Shown here: one piece after another, positions 9,876-18,404 of the stretch | Layout of the letters: every line of letters starts with the position of its first letter | Numbering within the stretch: the stretch's first letter is position 1 | Source: Alphaproteobacteria bacterium | Lineage (GTDB): Bacteria > Pseudomonadota > Alphaproteobacteria > Rhodospirillales > Rhodospirillaceae | Length of the DNA: 64,000 nt | Reading direction: 5' to 3' | Assembly: GCA_003246625.1 (NCBI GenBank) | Contig: QJZR01000014.1 | Span: forward strand, 161,860 to 225,859 | Notes under the pieces: model-generated | The model's input: only the letters and a program-made list of their open reading frames with translations | Databases searched by the model: none | What the model was told of the DNA's origin: nothing | Made by a program: the position numbers and the translations under genes

Positions 9876-10634
9876 GTGGCAGGGGGTTCGGCGGTAAAGG
9901 CGGTTCGGCAGGCGGCGCTGCGGGCGATGGAGCCCGCGCGGTTCGTCGCCCTGTGCGGCCGGGTGCTGCCCTTCGCCGTGGCGCTGGCGGTGGCGATGCT
10001 GGCCGCCGGGCTGCTGTTCTCCCTGGCGTTGTCCCCCGCCGACTATCAGCAGGGGGAGAGCGTGCGCATCATGTACGTGCACGTGCCCGCCGCCTGGATG
10101 GCGCTGTTCGTCTATGCCCTGGTCGCGGTGCTGGGCGGCGTCGGACTGGCCTTCGGGCACGCGCTGGCCTTTCACGCGGCGCGCGCCGCCGCCCCCCTGG
10201 GCGCCGCCTTCGCCTTGCTGTGTCTGGTCAGCGGGTCCTTGTGGGGCAAGCCGATGTGGGGCGCCTGGTGGGTGTGGGACGCGCGCCTGACCTCGATGCT
10301 GCTGCTGTTCTTCCTTTATCTCGGCCAGATCGCGCTCTCCGGCGCCTTCGACCGTCAGGCGCGCGGCGACCGGGCGGCGGCGGTGCTGGCCCTGGTGGGG
10401 TGCGTCAACCTGCCGGTGGTGAAGTTCTCGGTGGACTGGTGGCACACCCTGCATCAGCCGGCCAGCGTGTTCAAATTCGGCGGGCCGAGCATCGATCCCT
10501 CGATGCTGTTGCCGCTGCTGTTGATGGCGGGGGCGTTCAAGGCGGTCTTCTTCGCGTTGTGGCTGATCCGGACCCGCACCGCGGTGGCGGCGTCGCGCGT
10601 TGCCGCGGCAAGGCTGGCGGGAGGGGCGCGATGA
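9876..10634 (+). CDS. ccmC: Heme exporter / heme-handling protein CcmC
   Basis: A 252-residue polytopic protein that attaches heme to CcmE at the periplasmic face. The tryptophan-rich heme-handling motif WGAWWVWDARLTSML is complete, and the flanking loops carry conserved His (MYVHVPAAW and WWHTLHQP). GTG at 9876 is three bases after the ccmB stop; an in-frame ATG at about residue 18 (MEPARF) is a possible alternative start, since the first 17 residues are not typical of the family. Third gene of the ccm operon. Confidence 0.93.
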   Translation: MAGGSAVKAVRQAALRAMEPARFVALCGRVLPFAVALAVAMLAAGLLFSLALSPADYQQGESVRIMYVHVPAAWMALFVYALVAVLGGVGLAFGHALAFHAARAAAPLGAAFALLCLVSGSLWGKPMWGAWWVWDARLTSMLLLFFLYLGQIALSGAFDRQARGDRAAAVLALVGCVNLPVVKFSVDWWHTLHQPASVFKFGGPSIDPSMLLPLLLMAGAFKAVFFALWLIRTRTAVAASRVAAARLAGGAR

Positions 10635-10783
10635 TCGATCCGGCGTCTCCCTATCTGTCCTACGTCGCCGCCGCCTATGGCGCCTGCGCCGTGGTGTTGG
10701 GCGGCATGACGTGGCGGGCGTGGCGCGGCTGGCGCCGGGTGCGCGACGCCTGGGACCGCGTGCAGCGGAGGGACCGTCCGTGA
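10631..10783 (+). CDS. ccmD: CcmD, small membrane protein of the heme exporter
   Basis: A 50-residue protein with a single membrane helix (YLSYVAAAYGACAVVLGGM) followed by a basic cytoplasmic tail (WRAWRGWRRVRDAW), the hallmark of CcmD, which helps release holo-CcmE from CcmABC. Its ATG overlaps the ccmC stop by four bases and its stop overlaps the GTG of ccmE. The position, size and topology make the call firm although the sequence is short. Confidence 0.88.
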   Translation: MIDPASPYLSYVAAAYGACAVVLGGMTWRAWRGWRRVRDAWDRVQRRDRP

Positions 10784-11214
10784 GCCGCAGGCGGCAGAGG
10801 CTGGTTTGGCTGGGGGTGGGCCTGGGCGCGGTGTTCGCCGCCGGGGCCCTGGTGCTGAGCGCGCTGGACGACAGCCTGACCTTCTTCTATGGCCCCGCCG
10901 ATCTGGTGGAGCGTCCCGACGCCTTTTCCCGCCGGGTGCGGCTGGGCGGCCTGGTCGAACCGGGCAGCCTGGTGCGCGAGGGCGCGGCGGTGCGTTTCAC
11001 CGTCACCGACGGCCAGGTCAGCCTGCCGGTGACCTTTTCCGGCGTGCTGCCCGACCTGTTCCGCGAGGGGCAGGGGGTGGTGGCGGAAGGCCGCCTGAGC
11101 CAGGACGGCCACTTCGCCGCCGAGACGGTGCTGGCCAAGCATGACGAAAACTACATGCCGCGCGAGGTCGCCGAGGTGCTGAAGCAGAACGGCGAGTGGC
11201 GGGCGGCGCGATGA
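10780..11214 (+). CDS. ccmE: Cytochrome c-type biogenesis heme chaperone CcmE
   Basis: A 144-residue periplasmic heme chaperone anchored by one N-terminal helix (LVWLGVGLGAVFAAGALVL). The heme-binding motif VLAKHDENYMP contains the His that links covalently to heme and the Tyr that ligates it. The core beta-barrel motifs RLGGLVEPGS and FRVTD-like FTVTDGQV are present. It begins with GTG at 10780, overlapping the ccmD stop, and ends within the ccmF start overlap. Confidence 0.95.
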   Translation: MSRRRQRLVWLGVGLGAVFAAGALVLSALDDSLTFFYGPADLVERPDAFSRRVRLGGLVEPGSLVREGAAVRFTVTDGQVSLPVTFSGVLPDLFREGQGVVAEGRLSQDGHFAAETVLAKHDENYMPREVAEVLKQNGEWRAAR

Positions 11215-13094
11215 CCGTCGAGGCCGGCCACTTCGCCCTGCTGCTGGCCCTGGCCTTCGCCCTGGTGCAGGCGCTGGCCCTGCCCGTGGCGCGTCTGGCC
11301 GCGCGGCCGGGGCTGGCCGGGGTGGCGCCCGCCGCCGCCGCCGCGCAGGCGGTGGCGATGGCGGTGGCGATGGCGGCGCTGGTTCACGCCTTCGCGGGAT
11401 CCGACTTCTCGGTGCGGGTGGTGGCGGAGAACTCCCACACCGCCAAGCCGATGCTCTACAAGGTGGCGGCGGCCTGGGGGCACCACGAGGGCTCGCTGTT
11501 GTTGTGGGCGACCCTGCTGGCCGCCTTCGGCGGGGTCTTCGCCCTGTGGCGGCAGGGGCTGCCCGCCGCGACGAGGCTTTACACCCTGGCGGCGCTGGGC
11601 GTCGTCGGCGTCGGCGTGCTGGCCTTCGTCGCCCTTGCCTCCAACCCCTTCGACCGCCTGTCCCCGGCACCGATCGAGGGACGCGGCCTCAACCCGCTGC
11701 TGCAGGACCCCGGCCTCGCCTTTCACCCGCCGTTGCTCTATGTCGGCAGCGTCGGCGTCTCGGTGGCCTTCGCCCTGGCGGTGGCCGCCCTGCTGCGCGG
11801 CAATCTGGGGCCGGGCTGGGCGCGGGCGACGCGCTTCTGGACCCTGGTCGCCTGGATCTTCCTGACCGTCGGCATCGCGCTTGGCGCCGCCTGGGCCTAT
11901 GCCGAGCTCGGCTGGGGGGGCTGGTGGTTCTGGGACCCGGTGGAGAATTCCGCCCTGTTGCCCTGGCTGTCCGCCGCCGCCCTGTTGCATGCCCTGGGCG
12001 GGGTGGAGCGGCGTGGCGGCGCCGAGGCCTGGGCGGTGATTCTGGCCATCCTCGGTTTTTCCTTCAGCCTGCTCGGCATGTTCCTGGTGCGCTCCGGCGT
12101 GTTGACCTCGGTGCACGCCTTTGCCGCCGACCCCTTGCGCGGGGTGTTCATCCTGGCCCTGTTCGCGGCGATCGCGGGTGGCGCCTTGGTTCTGTTCGCG
12201 CTGCGCGGCGGCAGGCTTTCCCGCCACGTCGCCTTTGCCCCCCTGTCGCGCGACGGGGCGCGGTTGCTCGGCACCGTGCTGTTGATCGTCGCCGCCGGGG
12301 TGGTGCTGTTCGGCACCGTCTATCCCCTGCTGGCCGAGGCCCTGAACCTCGGGCGGCTGTCGGTGGGCGCGCCCTTCTTCGACGCCACGGTGCTGCCCCT
12401 GTTGGCGCCGGTGGTGGCGCTGATGGCGGTGGGGCCGCTGCTCCGGCCCGGACGCGACGCGGCACGGCGGATTTGGCCGACCTTCGTGGCGGTGGCGGCG
12501 GTGGGGCTGGCGGCGGCGGGACTTTCGGCGCGCTGGGGCGGCTGGGCGGCGGCGGGGTTCGGTCTTGCCGCGATGCTGGCGGCGGGGTGCGCGGCGGTCC
12601 TGTGGGCGGAGCGCCGTACCCTTTCCCGGCGGCGGCTGGGGATGGTCGTCGCGCATCTGGGGCTGGCGGTCGGCCTGGCCGGGATCACCGGCGGCAGCCG
12701 TCTGGCGGCGGAAGGCATCGCCGCCCTGCCCGAGGGCGGCGCGCTGAGCGTGGCGGGGCGCGACTTCGTGCTGGCGTCGGTGATCGAGGTGCCGGGTCCG
12801 AACTATCTGGCCCGCCGCGCCGAAATCGTCGAGGCGGGTGGCGTCGTGCTGCGTCCCGAGGCGCGGCTGTACGAAACGCCGCGTCAGGCGACCAGCGAGG
12901 CGGCGATCGTCTCTTCCCCGTGGGGCGACACCTACGCGGTAATCGGCGAGTCCGACGCCAGCGGCCGTTGGGTGGTGCGGATGTTCGTCAAGCCGCTGCT
13001 GCCCTGGCTGTGGGCGGGCGCGGTGTTGATGGCGGCGGGCGGGGCGTTGGCCCTGACCGCGCGGACGGCCCCGTCGGCGCGGAGGCAACCATGA
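11211..13094 (+). CDS. ccmF: Heme lyase subunit CcmF
   Basis: A 627-residue membrane protein with about 15 helices, the core of the lyase that joins heme to apocytochrome c. The WWD motif WGGWWFWDPVENSALLPWL lies near residue 240, and conserved His occur in the periplasmic loops (GHHEGS near residue 90, FHPPLLYVG near 170). The ATG at 11211 overlaps the ccmE stop; an ATG at 11196 is in frame but would overlap ccmE more. The length is close to the family norm. Confidence 0.95.
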   Translation: MTVEAGHFALLLALAFALVQALALPVARLAARPGLAGVAPAAAAAQAVAMAVAMAALVHAFAGSDFSVRVVAENSHTAKPMLYKVAAAWGHHEGSLLLWATLLAAFGGVFALWRQGLPAATRLYTLAALGVVGVGVLAFVALASNPFDRLSPAPIEGRGLNPLLQDPGLAFHPPLLYVGSVGVSVAFALAVAALLRGNLGPGWARATRFWTLVAWIFLTVGIALGAAWAYAELGWGGWWFWDPVENSALLPWLSAAALLHALGGVERRGGAEAWAVILAILGFSFSLLGMFLVRSGVLTSVHAFAADPLRGVFILALFAAIAGGALVLFALRGGRLSRHVAFAPLSRDGARLLGTVLLIVAAGVVLFGTVYPLLAEALNLGRLSVGAPFFDATVLPLLAPVVALMAVGPLLRPGRDAARRIWPTFVAVAAVGLAAAGLSARWGGWAAAGFGLAAMLAAGCAAVLWAERRTLSRRRLGMVVAHLGLAVGLAGITGGSRLAAEGIAALPEGGALSVAGRDFVLASVIEVPGPNYLARRAEIVEAGGVVLRPEARLYETPRQATSEAAIVSSPWGDTYAVIGESDASGRWVVRMFVKPLLPWLWAGAVLMAAGGALALTARTAPSARRQP

Positions 13095-13615
13095 CGGCGC
13101 GGCGGATGATTTTGTGGCTGCCCCTGGCGGCGCTGCTTCTGTTGCTGGCGGTGGCGGGGGTGCGCCTCTCCCGGCCGGAGGCGCCCTTGCCCTCGCCCCT
13201 GGTCGGCAAGCCGGTGCCGGACTTCGCCCTGCCGCTGCTGGGCGGCGACGGCGTGCTTGCCGCCGCCGCGCTGCGCGGACGGCCGGTGGTGGTCAACGTC
13301 TTCGCCTCGTGGTGCGTCGCCTGCGCCGCCGAGCATCCGGTGTGGCTGGCGGCGGCGCAGGAGGCGGAGATCGTCGGCATCGCCTGGATGGACGATCCGG
13401 AAAAGACCCGCGCCTGGCTGGCCGAACGCGGCGACCCCTATCGCGCCGTCGGCGTCGACCGCGACAGCCGCGCCGCGCTGGACCTGGGCGTCACCGGCGC
13501 GCCGGAAACCTATGTCCTGGCCGCCGACGGGCGGATCGTCTTCAAGTTCGCCGGAGTGGTGACGCCGGAAATCTGGCGGCGGCGCATCCGCCCCCTGTTG
13601 GGGGGCGGCTCATGA
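13091..13615 (+). CDS. ccmG: Thiol:disulfide interchange protein CcmG (DsbE)
   Basis: A 174-residue thioredoxin-fold protein anchored by one N-terminal helix, working in the periplasm to keep the CXXCH cysteines of apocytochrome c reduced. The redox motif is FASWCVACAAEHP, the acidic WMDDPEKTRAWL region is typical of CcmG, and the cis-Pro loop is GVTGAPETYV. The start overlaps the ccmF stop (ATGA) and the stop overlaps the start of the next gene, so translation is coupled through the whole operon. Confidence 0.93.
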   Translation: MTARRMILWLPLAALLLLLAVAGVRLSRPEAPLPSPLVGKPVPDFALPLLGGDGVLAAAALRGRPVVVNVFASWCVACAAEHPVWLAAAQEAEIVGIAWMDDPEKTRAWLAERGDPYRAVGVDRDSRAALDLGVTGAPETYVLAADGRIVFKFAGVVTPEIWRRRIRPLLGGGS

Positions 13616-14649
13616 GACGCGGCGCGATCCTCGCCTTGCTGCTGGCGCTGTTGCTGGCGCCGTTTCCGGCGGCGGCCTTCGGCCCCGACGAGCCCCTTGC
13701 CGACCCGGCGCTGGAGGCGCGCGCCCGCGCCCTTTCCAAGGAACTGCGCTGCGTCGTCTGCCAGAACCAGTCGATCGACGAATCCGACGCCGAACTCGCC
13801 CGCGCTATGCGCGGCCTGGTGCGCGAACGCCTGGCGGCGGGCGACACCGATCAGCGGGTGGTGGCGGCGCTGACCGCGCGCTACGGCGATTTCATCCGTC
13901 TGATGCCGCCGGTGAAACCCGCCACCCTGCCGCTGTGGGCGGCGCCGCTGCTGTTCCTGCTTTTCGGCGGCGCGGCCTGGGTGGGGGCGTTCCGCCGCCG
14001 TGGCGGCGACGCGTCGGCCGCCGCCGGGGACGCCGACGCGGCGGCCCTGCCGCGCGCCGGGGCGGTGCCATTGCTGGCCGCCCTCGCCGTCGCCCTGGGG
14101 GTGGCGGGCACGGCCTATCTGGTTCTGGGGCGGCCCGGTTTGCCCGACCAGCCGGTGCGCCCGCGTCTGGCCGAGCGTCAGGGGGTGGAGGTGGCGGCGA
14201 TCGCCGAAATGGAAGGGATGGCCACCCGTCTGGAGGCGCGTCTGGCCACCCATCCCGGCGAGGCGCGCGCCTGGGCGATGCTGGGGCGCGCCTATCTGTT
14301 CCTGGGGCGTCCGGCGCAGGCGGCTGCGGCGCTGCGGCGCGGCGTCGACCTGGGGGAAACCGACGCCGCCACCCAGGGCGACCTGGCCGAGGCGATGGTG
14401 CAGCGCGACCAGTGGGTGGACGCGGCGGCGGAGGACATCTTCCTGGCGGTTTTGGCATTGGCCCCCGACGATCCGCGCGCCGGGTACTATCTGGGGGTGG
14501 CGGCGTTGCAGCGGCGCGACGTGGCACGGGCCCTGGCGCGCTGGCGGCGCGCGGCGGCGGCGGAACCCGAGGGCTCGCCCTGGCGGCGCAGGCTCGAATT
14601 CCATATCGCCCGACTGGCGGAGATGAAAGGCCTCCCCCCTGCCCCTTGA
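13612..14649 (+). CDS. ccmH: Fused CcmH-CcmI (CycL-CycH) cytochrome c biogenesis protein
   Basis: A 345-residue protein joining two functions. Residues 1-22 form a signal sequence, then the CcmH domain with the redox motif RCVVCQNQSIDESDA and a membrane helix (about 103-120). After a second membrane helix (about 145-167) comes a TPR-like CcmI/CycH domain (about 185-340) with repeats such as RAWAMLGRAYLFLGRPAQA. The first half reduces apocytochrome c and the second holds its C-terminus for the lyase. No separate ccmI follows, so this fusion appears to supply both parts. Last ccm gene. Confidence 0.92.
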   Translation: MRRGAILALLLALLLAPFPAAAFGPDEPLADPALEARARALSKELRCVVCQNQSIDESDAELARAMRGLVRERLAAGDTDQRVVAALTARYGDFIRLMPPVKPATLPLWAAPLLFLLFGGAAWVGAFRRRGGDASAAAGDADAAALPRAGAVPLLAALAVALGVAGTAYLVLGRPGLPDQPVRPRLAERQGVEVAAIAEMEGMATRLEARLATHPGEARAWAMLGRAYLFLGRPAQAAAALRRGVDLGETDAATQGDLAEAMVQRDQWVDAAAEDIFLAVLALAPDDPRAGYYLGVAALQRRDVARALARWRRAAAAEPEGSPWRRRLEFHIARLAEMKGLPPAP

Positions 14650-14712
14650 CGGACGGGGGATATGCTCTCACCTTGCGGATGGAATTCTTCCAAACTTAAG
14701 GAGCGGCGGACA

Positions 14713-15390
14713 ATGCTGGGCAATTCGAGCAACGGCTATGGGTGCGTGTCGCGGGTGGTGCACTGGTTGGCGGTGATTCTGGTCGCCAGCGCCTTCGGCC
14801 TGGCCTGGGTGATGACCGAGATGGCCAGCTCGCCCGAGAAATTCCGCCTGTATGGCATTCACAAGTCGATCGGCGCGCTGATCGTCGCCCTCGGCCTGGC
14901 GCGTATCGCCTGGACGGCGGCGCAACCCGCGCCGCCGCCGCTGGGCGAGCTTGCCCCCTGGCAGCGTGCCGCGGCCAAGGCGGTGCACGGCCTGCTGCTG
15001 CTGTGGCTGGTGGCGATGCCGTTGTCGGGCTGGCTGATGTCGTCCGCCGCCGGGCGTCCGGTTTCGGTGTTCGGCTGGTTCGCCCTGCCCGCCCTGATCG
15101 GGCCGGACAGGCCGACGGCGCACGCCCTCGGCGAGGTGCACGAGATGCTGGCCAGCCTGGGCCTGCTGCTGATCGGGCTGCATGTCGCGGCGGCGTTGTG
15201 GCACCACTTCGTGCTGAAGGATGGCACTCTGCGTCGGATGCTGCCTTGCCGCCTGGGCGGCTGCGGCTGCGACGATGGGGCCTGCGGCGGCCCGCCGGAA
15301 GGCCGTTCCTGCGGCTGCGGCGGTCATGGCGGCGGTTCTGGCGATGGCTCGGGTTCCTGCGGTTGCGGCGGCAAGGGCAAGGACGCCTGA
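14713..15390 (+). CDS. Cytochrome b561 with Cys/Gly-rich C-terminal tail
   Basis: A 225-residue di-heme cytochrome b561 (YodB/YceJ type), a four-helix inner-membrane quinol:acceptor electron carrier. Likely heme ligand His lie in SRVVHWLAVI, YGIHKSIGA, KAVHGLLLLW and IGLHVAAALWHH. After the fourth helix (ending near residue 170) there is an unusual tail of about 45 residues with nine or so Cys in short motifs (CRLGGCGCDDG, SCGCGGHGG, SCGCGGKG). The ATG at 14713 has AAGGAG ten bases upstream. It lies about 60 bases after the ccm operon on the same strand with no clear terminator between, so it may be co-transcribed. Confidence 0.87.
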   Translation: MLGNSSNGYGCVSRVVHWLAVILVASAFGLAWVMTEMASSPEKFRLYGIHKSIGALIVALGLARIAWTAAQPAPPPLGELAPWQRAAAKAVHGLLLLWLVAMPLSGWLMSSAAGRPVSVFGWFALPALIGPDRPTAHALGEVHEMLASLGLLLIGLHVAAALWHHFVLKDGTLRRMLPCRLGGCGCDDGACGGPPEGRSCGCGGHGGGSGDGSGSCGCGGKGKDA

Positions 15391-15474
15391 CCCGGAATTT
15401 CGTTCCGAATCGTACAAGATCGGCCTCCCTTCCCCCGCCTATCCTGGCGGCCCGGCGAAAGGAGGCCGGTTTTC

Positions 15475-15858
15475 ATGACGCAGGATTTCGATATCGACCG
15501 TGGCCGTCTGGCCCTCGCGGCGGAGGATCGTCCCCTCGCTGCGGCGGAGTGGACGCCGCACCCCAAGTTTCCCGGCGTCGCCATGCGCGCCGTCGCCCTG
15601 GCGGCGGAGACCGGCGGCACCTTTAGCCAGCATCAGGTGCGGGTCGACCCCGGCTGCGCGATCGGCGACCACACCCATCCCGACCATTGGGAATCCCATC
15701 TGGTGCTGTCCGGCGGCGGCGAGGCGGAAATCGCCGGACGGCGCGCCGTCTATGCCCCCGGTACCCTGGGCGTGATGCCGCGCGGCGCGTTGCATCGCGT
15801 TGGCGCGGGAACGGAAACCCTTTATATTCTGGCGACGTTCGTTCCCGCGCTCGCCTGA
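15475..15858 (+). CDS. Cupin-domain protein
   Basis: A 127-residue single-domain cupin. The metal-binding motif 1 is GDHTHPDHWESHLVLSGGGE (two His plus Glu and a further His), and motif 2 is GTLGVMPRGALHRVGAG. Related proteins include the ChrR-like anti-sigma cupins and small dioxygenase-type cupins, but nothing shows a specific activity. It is followed 15 bases later by an AraC-type regulator that itself has a cupin-like N-terminus, so the two probably form an operon. The start is preceded by AGGAGG (about 15460). Confidence 0.8.
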   Translation: MTQDFDIDRGRLALAAEDRPLAAAEWTPHPKFPGVAMRAVALAAETGGTFSQHQVRVDPGCAIGDHTHPDHWESHLVLSGGGEAEIAGRRAVYAPGTLGVMPRGALHRVGAGTETLYILATFVPALA

Positions 15859-15873
15859 AGAGGTTCCCGCCCC

Positions 15874-16620
15874 GTGTCCGGCCGTGCCCGCCATGCCGCG
15901 ACCCTGATCCGCCTGCCGCTCGGTTGCGCGGTCTGCGTCGGCGCGGCGGGCGGCCGGACCCTGGCCGCCCACGCCCATCGTTCCCTGACCGCGACCGTCG
16001 CCCTGGCCGCGCCGCGCCGCCTCGACCTCGGCGGCGGCCGCGTCGTGGTTCTGCCGCCGGGCGCGGTGCTGACGATCCCCGCCGGGTTCCCCCATGCCGA
16101 GGCGCGCGGCGGCCGGGCGGTTTCGCTCAGCCTGCCGCCCTCGCTGCTGCCGCAGGCGGCGCGCGGCGTCTGTCTGCTCGACGCGCCGGAATTGGCCGCG
16201 GCGGTCGCCGCCCTGGCCGGTCTGGGCGGGCCGCCGCCGTCCCTGCGCGCGCTATTGCGGTGGTTGGCCGAGGCACCGTTCCTGGTGCTGGCGCCACTTC
16301 TCGCGCCGCCCCCCGCCGACATCCGCCAGGCGCGCGCCTGCCTCGGCGAAGGGGAGGCGGCGTCCCCCCGGGGCGGCGGTTTCGGCCATCGTTTCCGGCG
16401 CCATGTCGGATTGTCGCCGACCGCCTGGCGCGGCCTTGCCCGGGTGCGCCGCGCCTGCGCCCTGCTTGCCGCCGGGGAAGCCCCGGCCGCCGCCGCCGCC
16501 GAGGCCGGCTTTTTCGACCAGAGCCATATGTCGCGTCAGTTCCTGCGTTTCCTGGGAATGACGCCGGGCGAATACCGCGCCGGGATTGGCACGGCAATGG
16601 GCGATTCCCTCCAGGACTGA
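15874..16620 (+). CDS. AraC-family transcriptional regulator
   Basis: A 248-residue regulator with a cupin-like sensing half (residues about 1-110, including HAHRSLTATVAL and PAGFPHAEARGG) and a C-terminal AraC DNA-binding domain. The second helix-turn-helix is canonical (AAAAAEAGFFDQSHMSRQFL then MTPGEYRAG); the first (about 150-190) is short and interrupted by a Gly/Arg-rich segment. Start GTG at 15874. The regulated genes are unknown; the adjacent cupin gene is the obvious candidate. Confidence 0.78.
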   Translation: MSGRARHAATLIRLPLGCAVCVGAAGGRTLAAHAHRSLTATVALAAPRRLDLGGGRVVVLPPGAVLTIPAGFPHAEARGGRAVSLSLPPSLLPQAARGVCLLDAPELAAAVAALAGLGGPPPSLRALLRWLAEAPFLVLAPLLAPPPADIRQARACLGEGEAASPRGGGFGHRFRRHVGLSPTAWRGLARVRRACALLAAGEAPAAAAAEAGFFDQSHMSRQFLRFLGMTPGEYRAGIGTAMGDSLQD

Positions 16621-16721
16621 TCGGATTCGCGCCATTGTCGCGGAGCCGACACCTCCTTGCGCCGAAGATGGCCTTGGGAATGCTGGATTTTTCCGCTGGC
16701 ACGAACCTTGCTGTGGTGTTG

Positions 16722-16752
16722 GCCTACATAACGCGTCCGCCGTTATGTAGGC
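16722..16752. promoter_or_regulatory. Twelve-base dyad upstream of modE (candidate ModE operator)
   Basis: Perfect arms GCCTACATAACG (16722-16733) and CGTTATGTAGGC (16741-16752) flank a seven-base spacer, 32 bases before the modE ATG. The half-sites match the known ModE half-site CGNTATNTA/TANATAACG but in everted order. This is the only AT-rich dyad in the region and is best read as the autoregulatory molybdate-responsive operator. Confidence 0.6.
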
Positions 16753-16784
16753 AGACAACCGAACGCCGCCCGACGGAGGTTCCC

Positions 16785-17588
16785 ATGCCGCGTACCGCCC
16801 TGATCCCCCAGTTCACCATCGAAGGCGATGGATTGAGCCGTGTCGGCGCGGACCGTATCGGTCTGTTGGAGGCGGTGCGCGACCAGGGGTCGATCTCCGC
16901 CGCGGGGCGGTCGCTCGGCCTGAGCTACAAGGCGGCGTGGGACGGCGTCAACGCCCTCAACAACCTGTTTCCCCAGCCCCTGGTCGTCGCGCAGCCGGGC
17001 GGACGCCATGGCGGCGGCGCGGCGTTGACCGCCGAAGGGGCCGAGGTGATAGCCGCCTTCCACGTCCTGGAACGGGACCTTGCCCAGGCGATGGCCGACC
17101 TGCGCGCCCGCCTGGCCGAACAGGGCGGCCCCCGTGCCTCCCGCCTGCTGAGGAGCCTTGCCATGAGAACCAGCGCCCGCAACGCCCTTCTGGGCGTCGT
17201 CGAAACCGTCATCCCCGGCGCGGTGAACGCCGAGGTGGTGCTGCGCCTGTCCGACGGTGTGCACCTGACCGCGGTGCTGACCGCGCGTAGCGTCGCCGAC
17301 CTGGGGCTCGCCCCCGGGGTGGAGGCGACGGCGCTGATCAAGTCCAGTTTCGTCATCCTGGCCCCGGCAGGCGAGGTGGGGCGCATCTCCGCCCGCAACC
17401 GCCTGGAGGGGACGGTCGCCGCCCGCGACGACGGCGCGGTGAACAGCGAGATCGTCCTCGACATCGGCGGCGGCAAGACCATCGCCGCCATCGTCACCAA
17501 GGACGGCGCCGAGGATCTGGGGTTGCGGCCGGGCGACCGCGCCTGCGCCCTGATCAAGGCGTCGCACATCATTCTTGCCGTCGCGTGA
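16785..17588 (+). CDS. modE: Molybdate-dependent transcriptional regulator ModE
   Basis: A 267-residue regulator that binds molybdate and represses high-affinity molybdate uptake. The N-terminal LysR-like winged helix (about 20-110) contains LLEAVRDQGSISAAGRSLG and SYKAAWDGVNALNNLF, the ModE signature. Two Mop/TOBE domains follow: about 132-198 beginning SARNALLGVVE and about 203-267 beginning SARNRLEGTV, each ending in ALIK(S/A)S-I-LA. The start ATG has GGAGG seven bases upstream. The length equals that of the E. coli protein. It leads the modABC genes, and the dyad just upstream fits autoregulation. Confidence 0.95.
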   Translation: MPRTALIPQFTIEGDGLSRVGADRIGLLEAVRDQGSISAAGRSLGLSYKAAWDGVNALNNLFPQPLVVAQPGGRHGGGAALTAEGAEVIAAFHVLERDLAQAMADLRARLAEQGGPRASRLLRSLAMRTSARNALLGVVETVIPGAVNAEVVLRLSDGVHLTAVLTARSVADLGLAPGVEATALIKSSFVILAPAGEVGRISARNRLEGTVAARDDGAVNSEIVLDIGGGKTIAAIVTKDGAEDLGLRPGDRACALIKASHIILAVA

Positions 17589-17629
17589 GTACGGTTGGTT
17601 TTTCCCCCGATCCGCAAAGGAGTTCCCCG

Positions 17630-18382
17630 ATGAAACGTTCCTGGTTGTCCGCCGCCGTCCTGGCCGTCGGCTTGTTGCTTTCCCCCCACGCCGCCCGTGC
17701 CGGACAGGCGCTGATCGCGGTGGCCGCCAACTTCACCGCGCCGGTGCAGGAAATCGGCAAGGCCTTCACCGCCAAGACCGGCCACACCGTGGAGTTCAGC
17801 TTCGGCGCCACCGGCAAGCTCTATACCCAGATCACCCAGGGCGCGCCCTTCGATGCCTTCTTCGCCGCCGACGACAAGCGGCCGCTGAAGGCGGAGCAGG
17901 AAGGCTATGGCGTGCCCGGCTCCTCGTTCACCTATGCGGTGGGCAAGCTGGTGCTGTGGAGCAAGACGCCGGGCCTGGTCGACGCCAAGGGCGAGGTGCT
18001 GAAAAAGGGCGCTTTCGCCAAGATCGCCATCGCCAATCCGAAGACCGCCCCCTATGGCGCGGCGGCGGTGGAGACGATGACCAAGCTGGGCGTGTTCGAC
18101 GCCTTGAAGCCGAAGGTCGTCGAGGGCAACAACATCTCGCAGACGCATCAGTTCGTCGCCTCCGGCGCCGCCGAACTGGGCTTCGTCGCGTTTTCCCAGG
18201 TGGCTCTCGATCCGACCGGATCGCGTTGGCCGGTGCCGCAGGAGTTCTATACTCCGATCCATCAGGACGTGGTCCTGCTGAAGAAGGGTGCCGCCAATCC
18301 CGTCGCCAGCACCTTCCTGGACTTCATGAAAAGCCCGGAAGCGTTGGCGGTGCTGAAGAAGTACGGATACGGCGCGCTGTAA
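17630..18382 (+). CDS. modA: Molybdate ABC transporter substrate-binding protein ModA
   Basis: A 250-residue periplasmic binding protein. The signal peptide (about 1-24) has a basic start, a hydrophobic core [14 protein letters not shown] and cleavage after HAARA. The mature part begins with [19 protein letters not shown] sequence and contains [33 protein letters not shown] and [17 protein letters not shown], all expected of ModA oxyanion binding. The start at 17630 is chosen because AAAGGAG lies nine bases upstream; an in-frame ATG-like start further upstream overlaps modE. It lies 41 bases after modE. Confidence 0.95.
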   Translation: MKRSWLSAAVLAVGLLLSPHAARAGQALIAVAANFTAPVQEIGKAFTAKTGHTVEFSFGATGKLYTQITQGAPFDAFFAADDKRPLKAEQEGYGVPGSSFTYAVGKLVLWSKTPGLVDAKGEVLKKGAFAKIAIANPKTAPYGAAAVETMTKLGVFDALKPKVVEGNNISQTHQFVASGAAELGFVAFSQVALDPTGSRWPVPQEFYTPIHQDVVLLKKGAANPVASTFLDFMKSPEALAVLKKYGYGAL

Positions 18383-18404
18383 ACCGGGCCGGGGAGAAGC
18401 CGGG

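Noticed and set aside
17589..17629. Moco or other riboswitch between modE and modA
   Set aside because: The gap is only 41 bases, too short for a known riboswitch.
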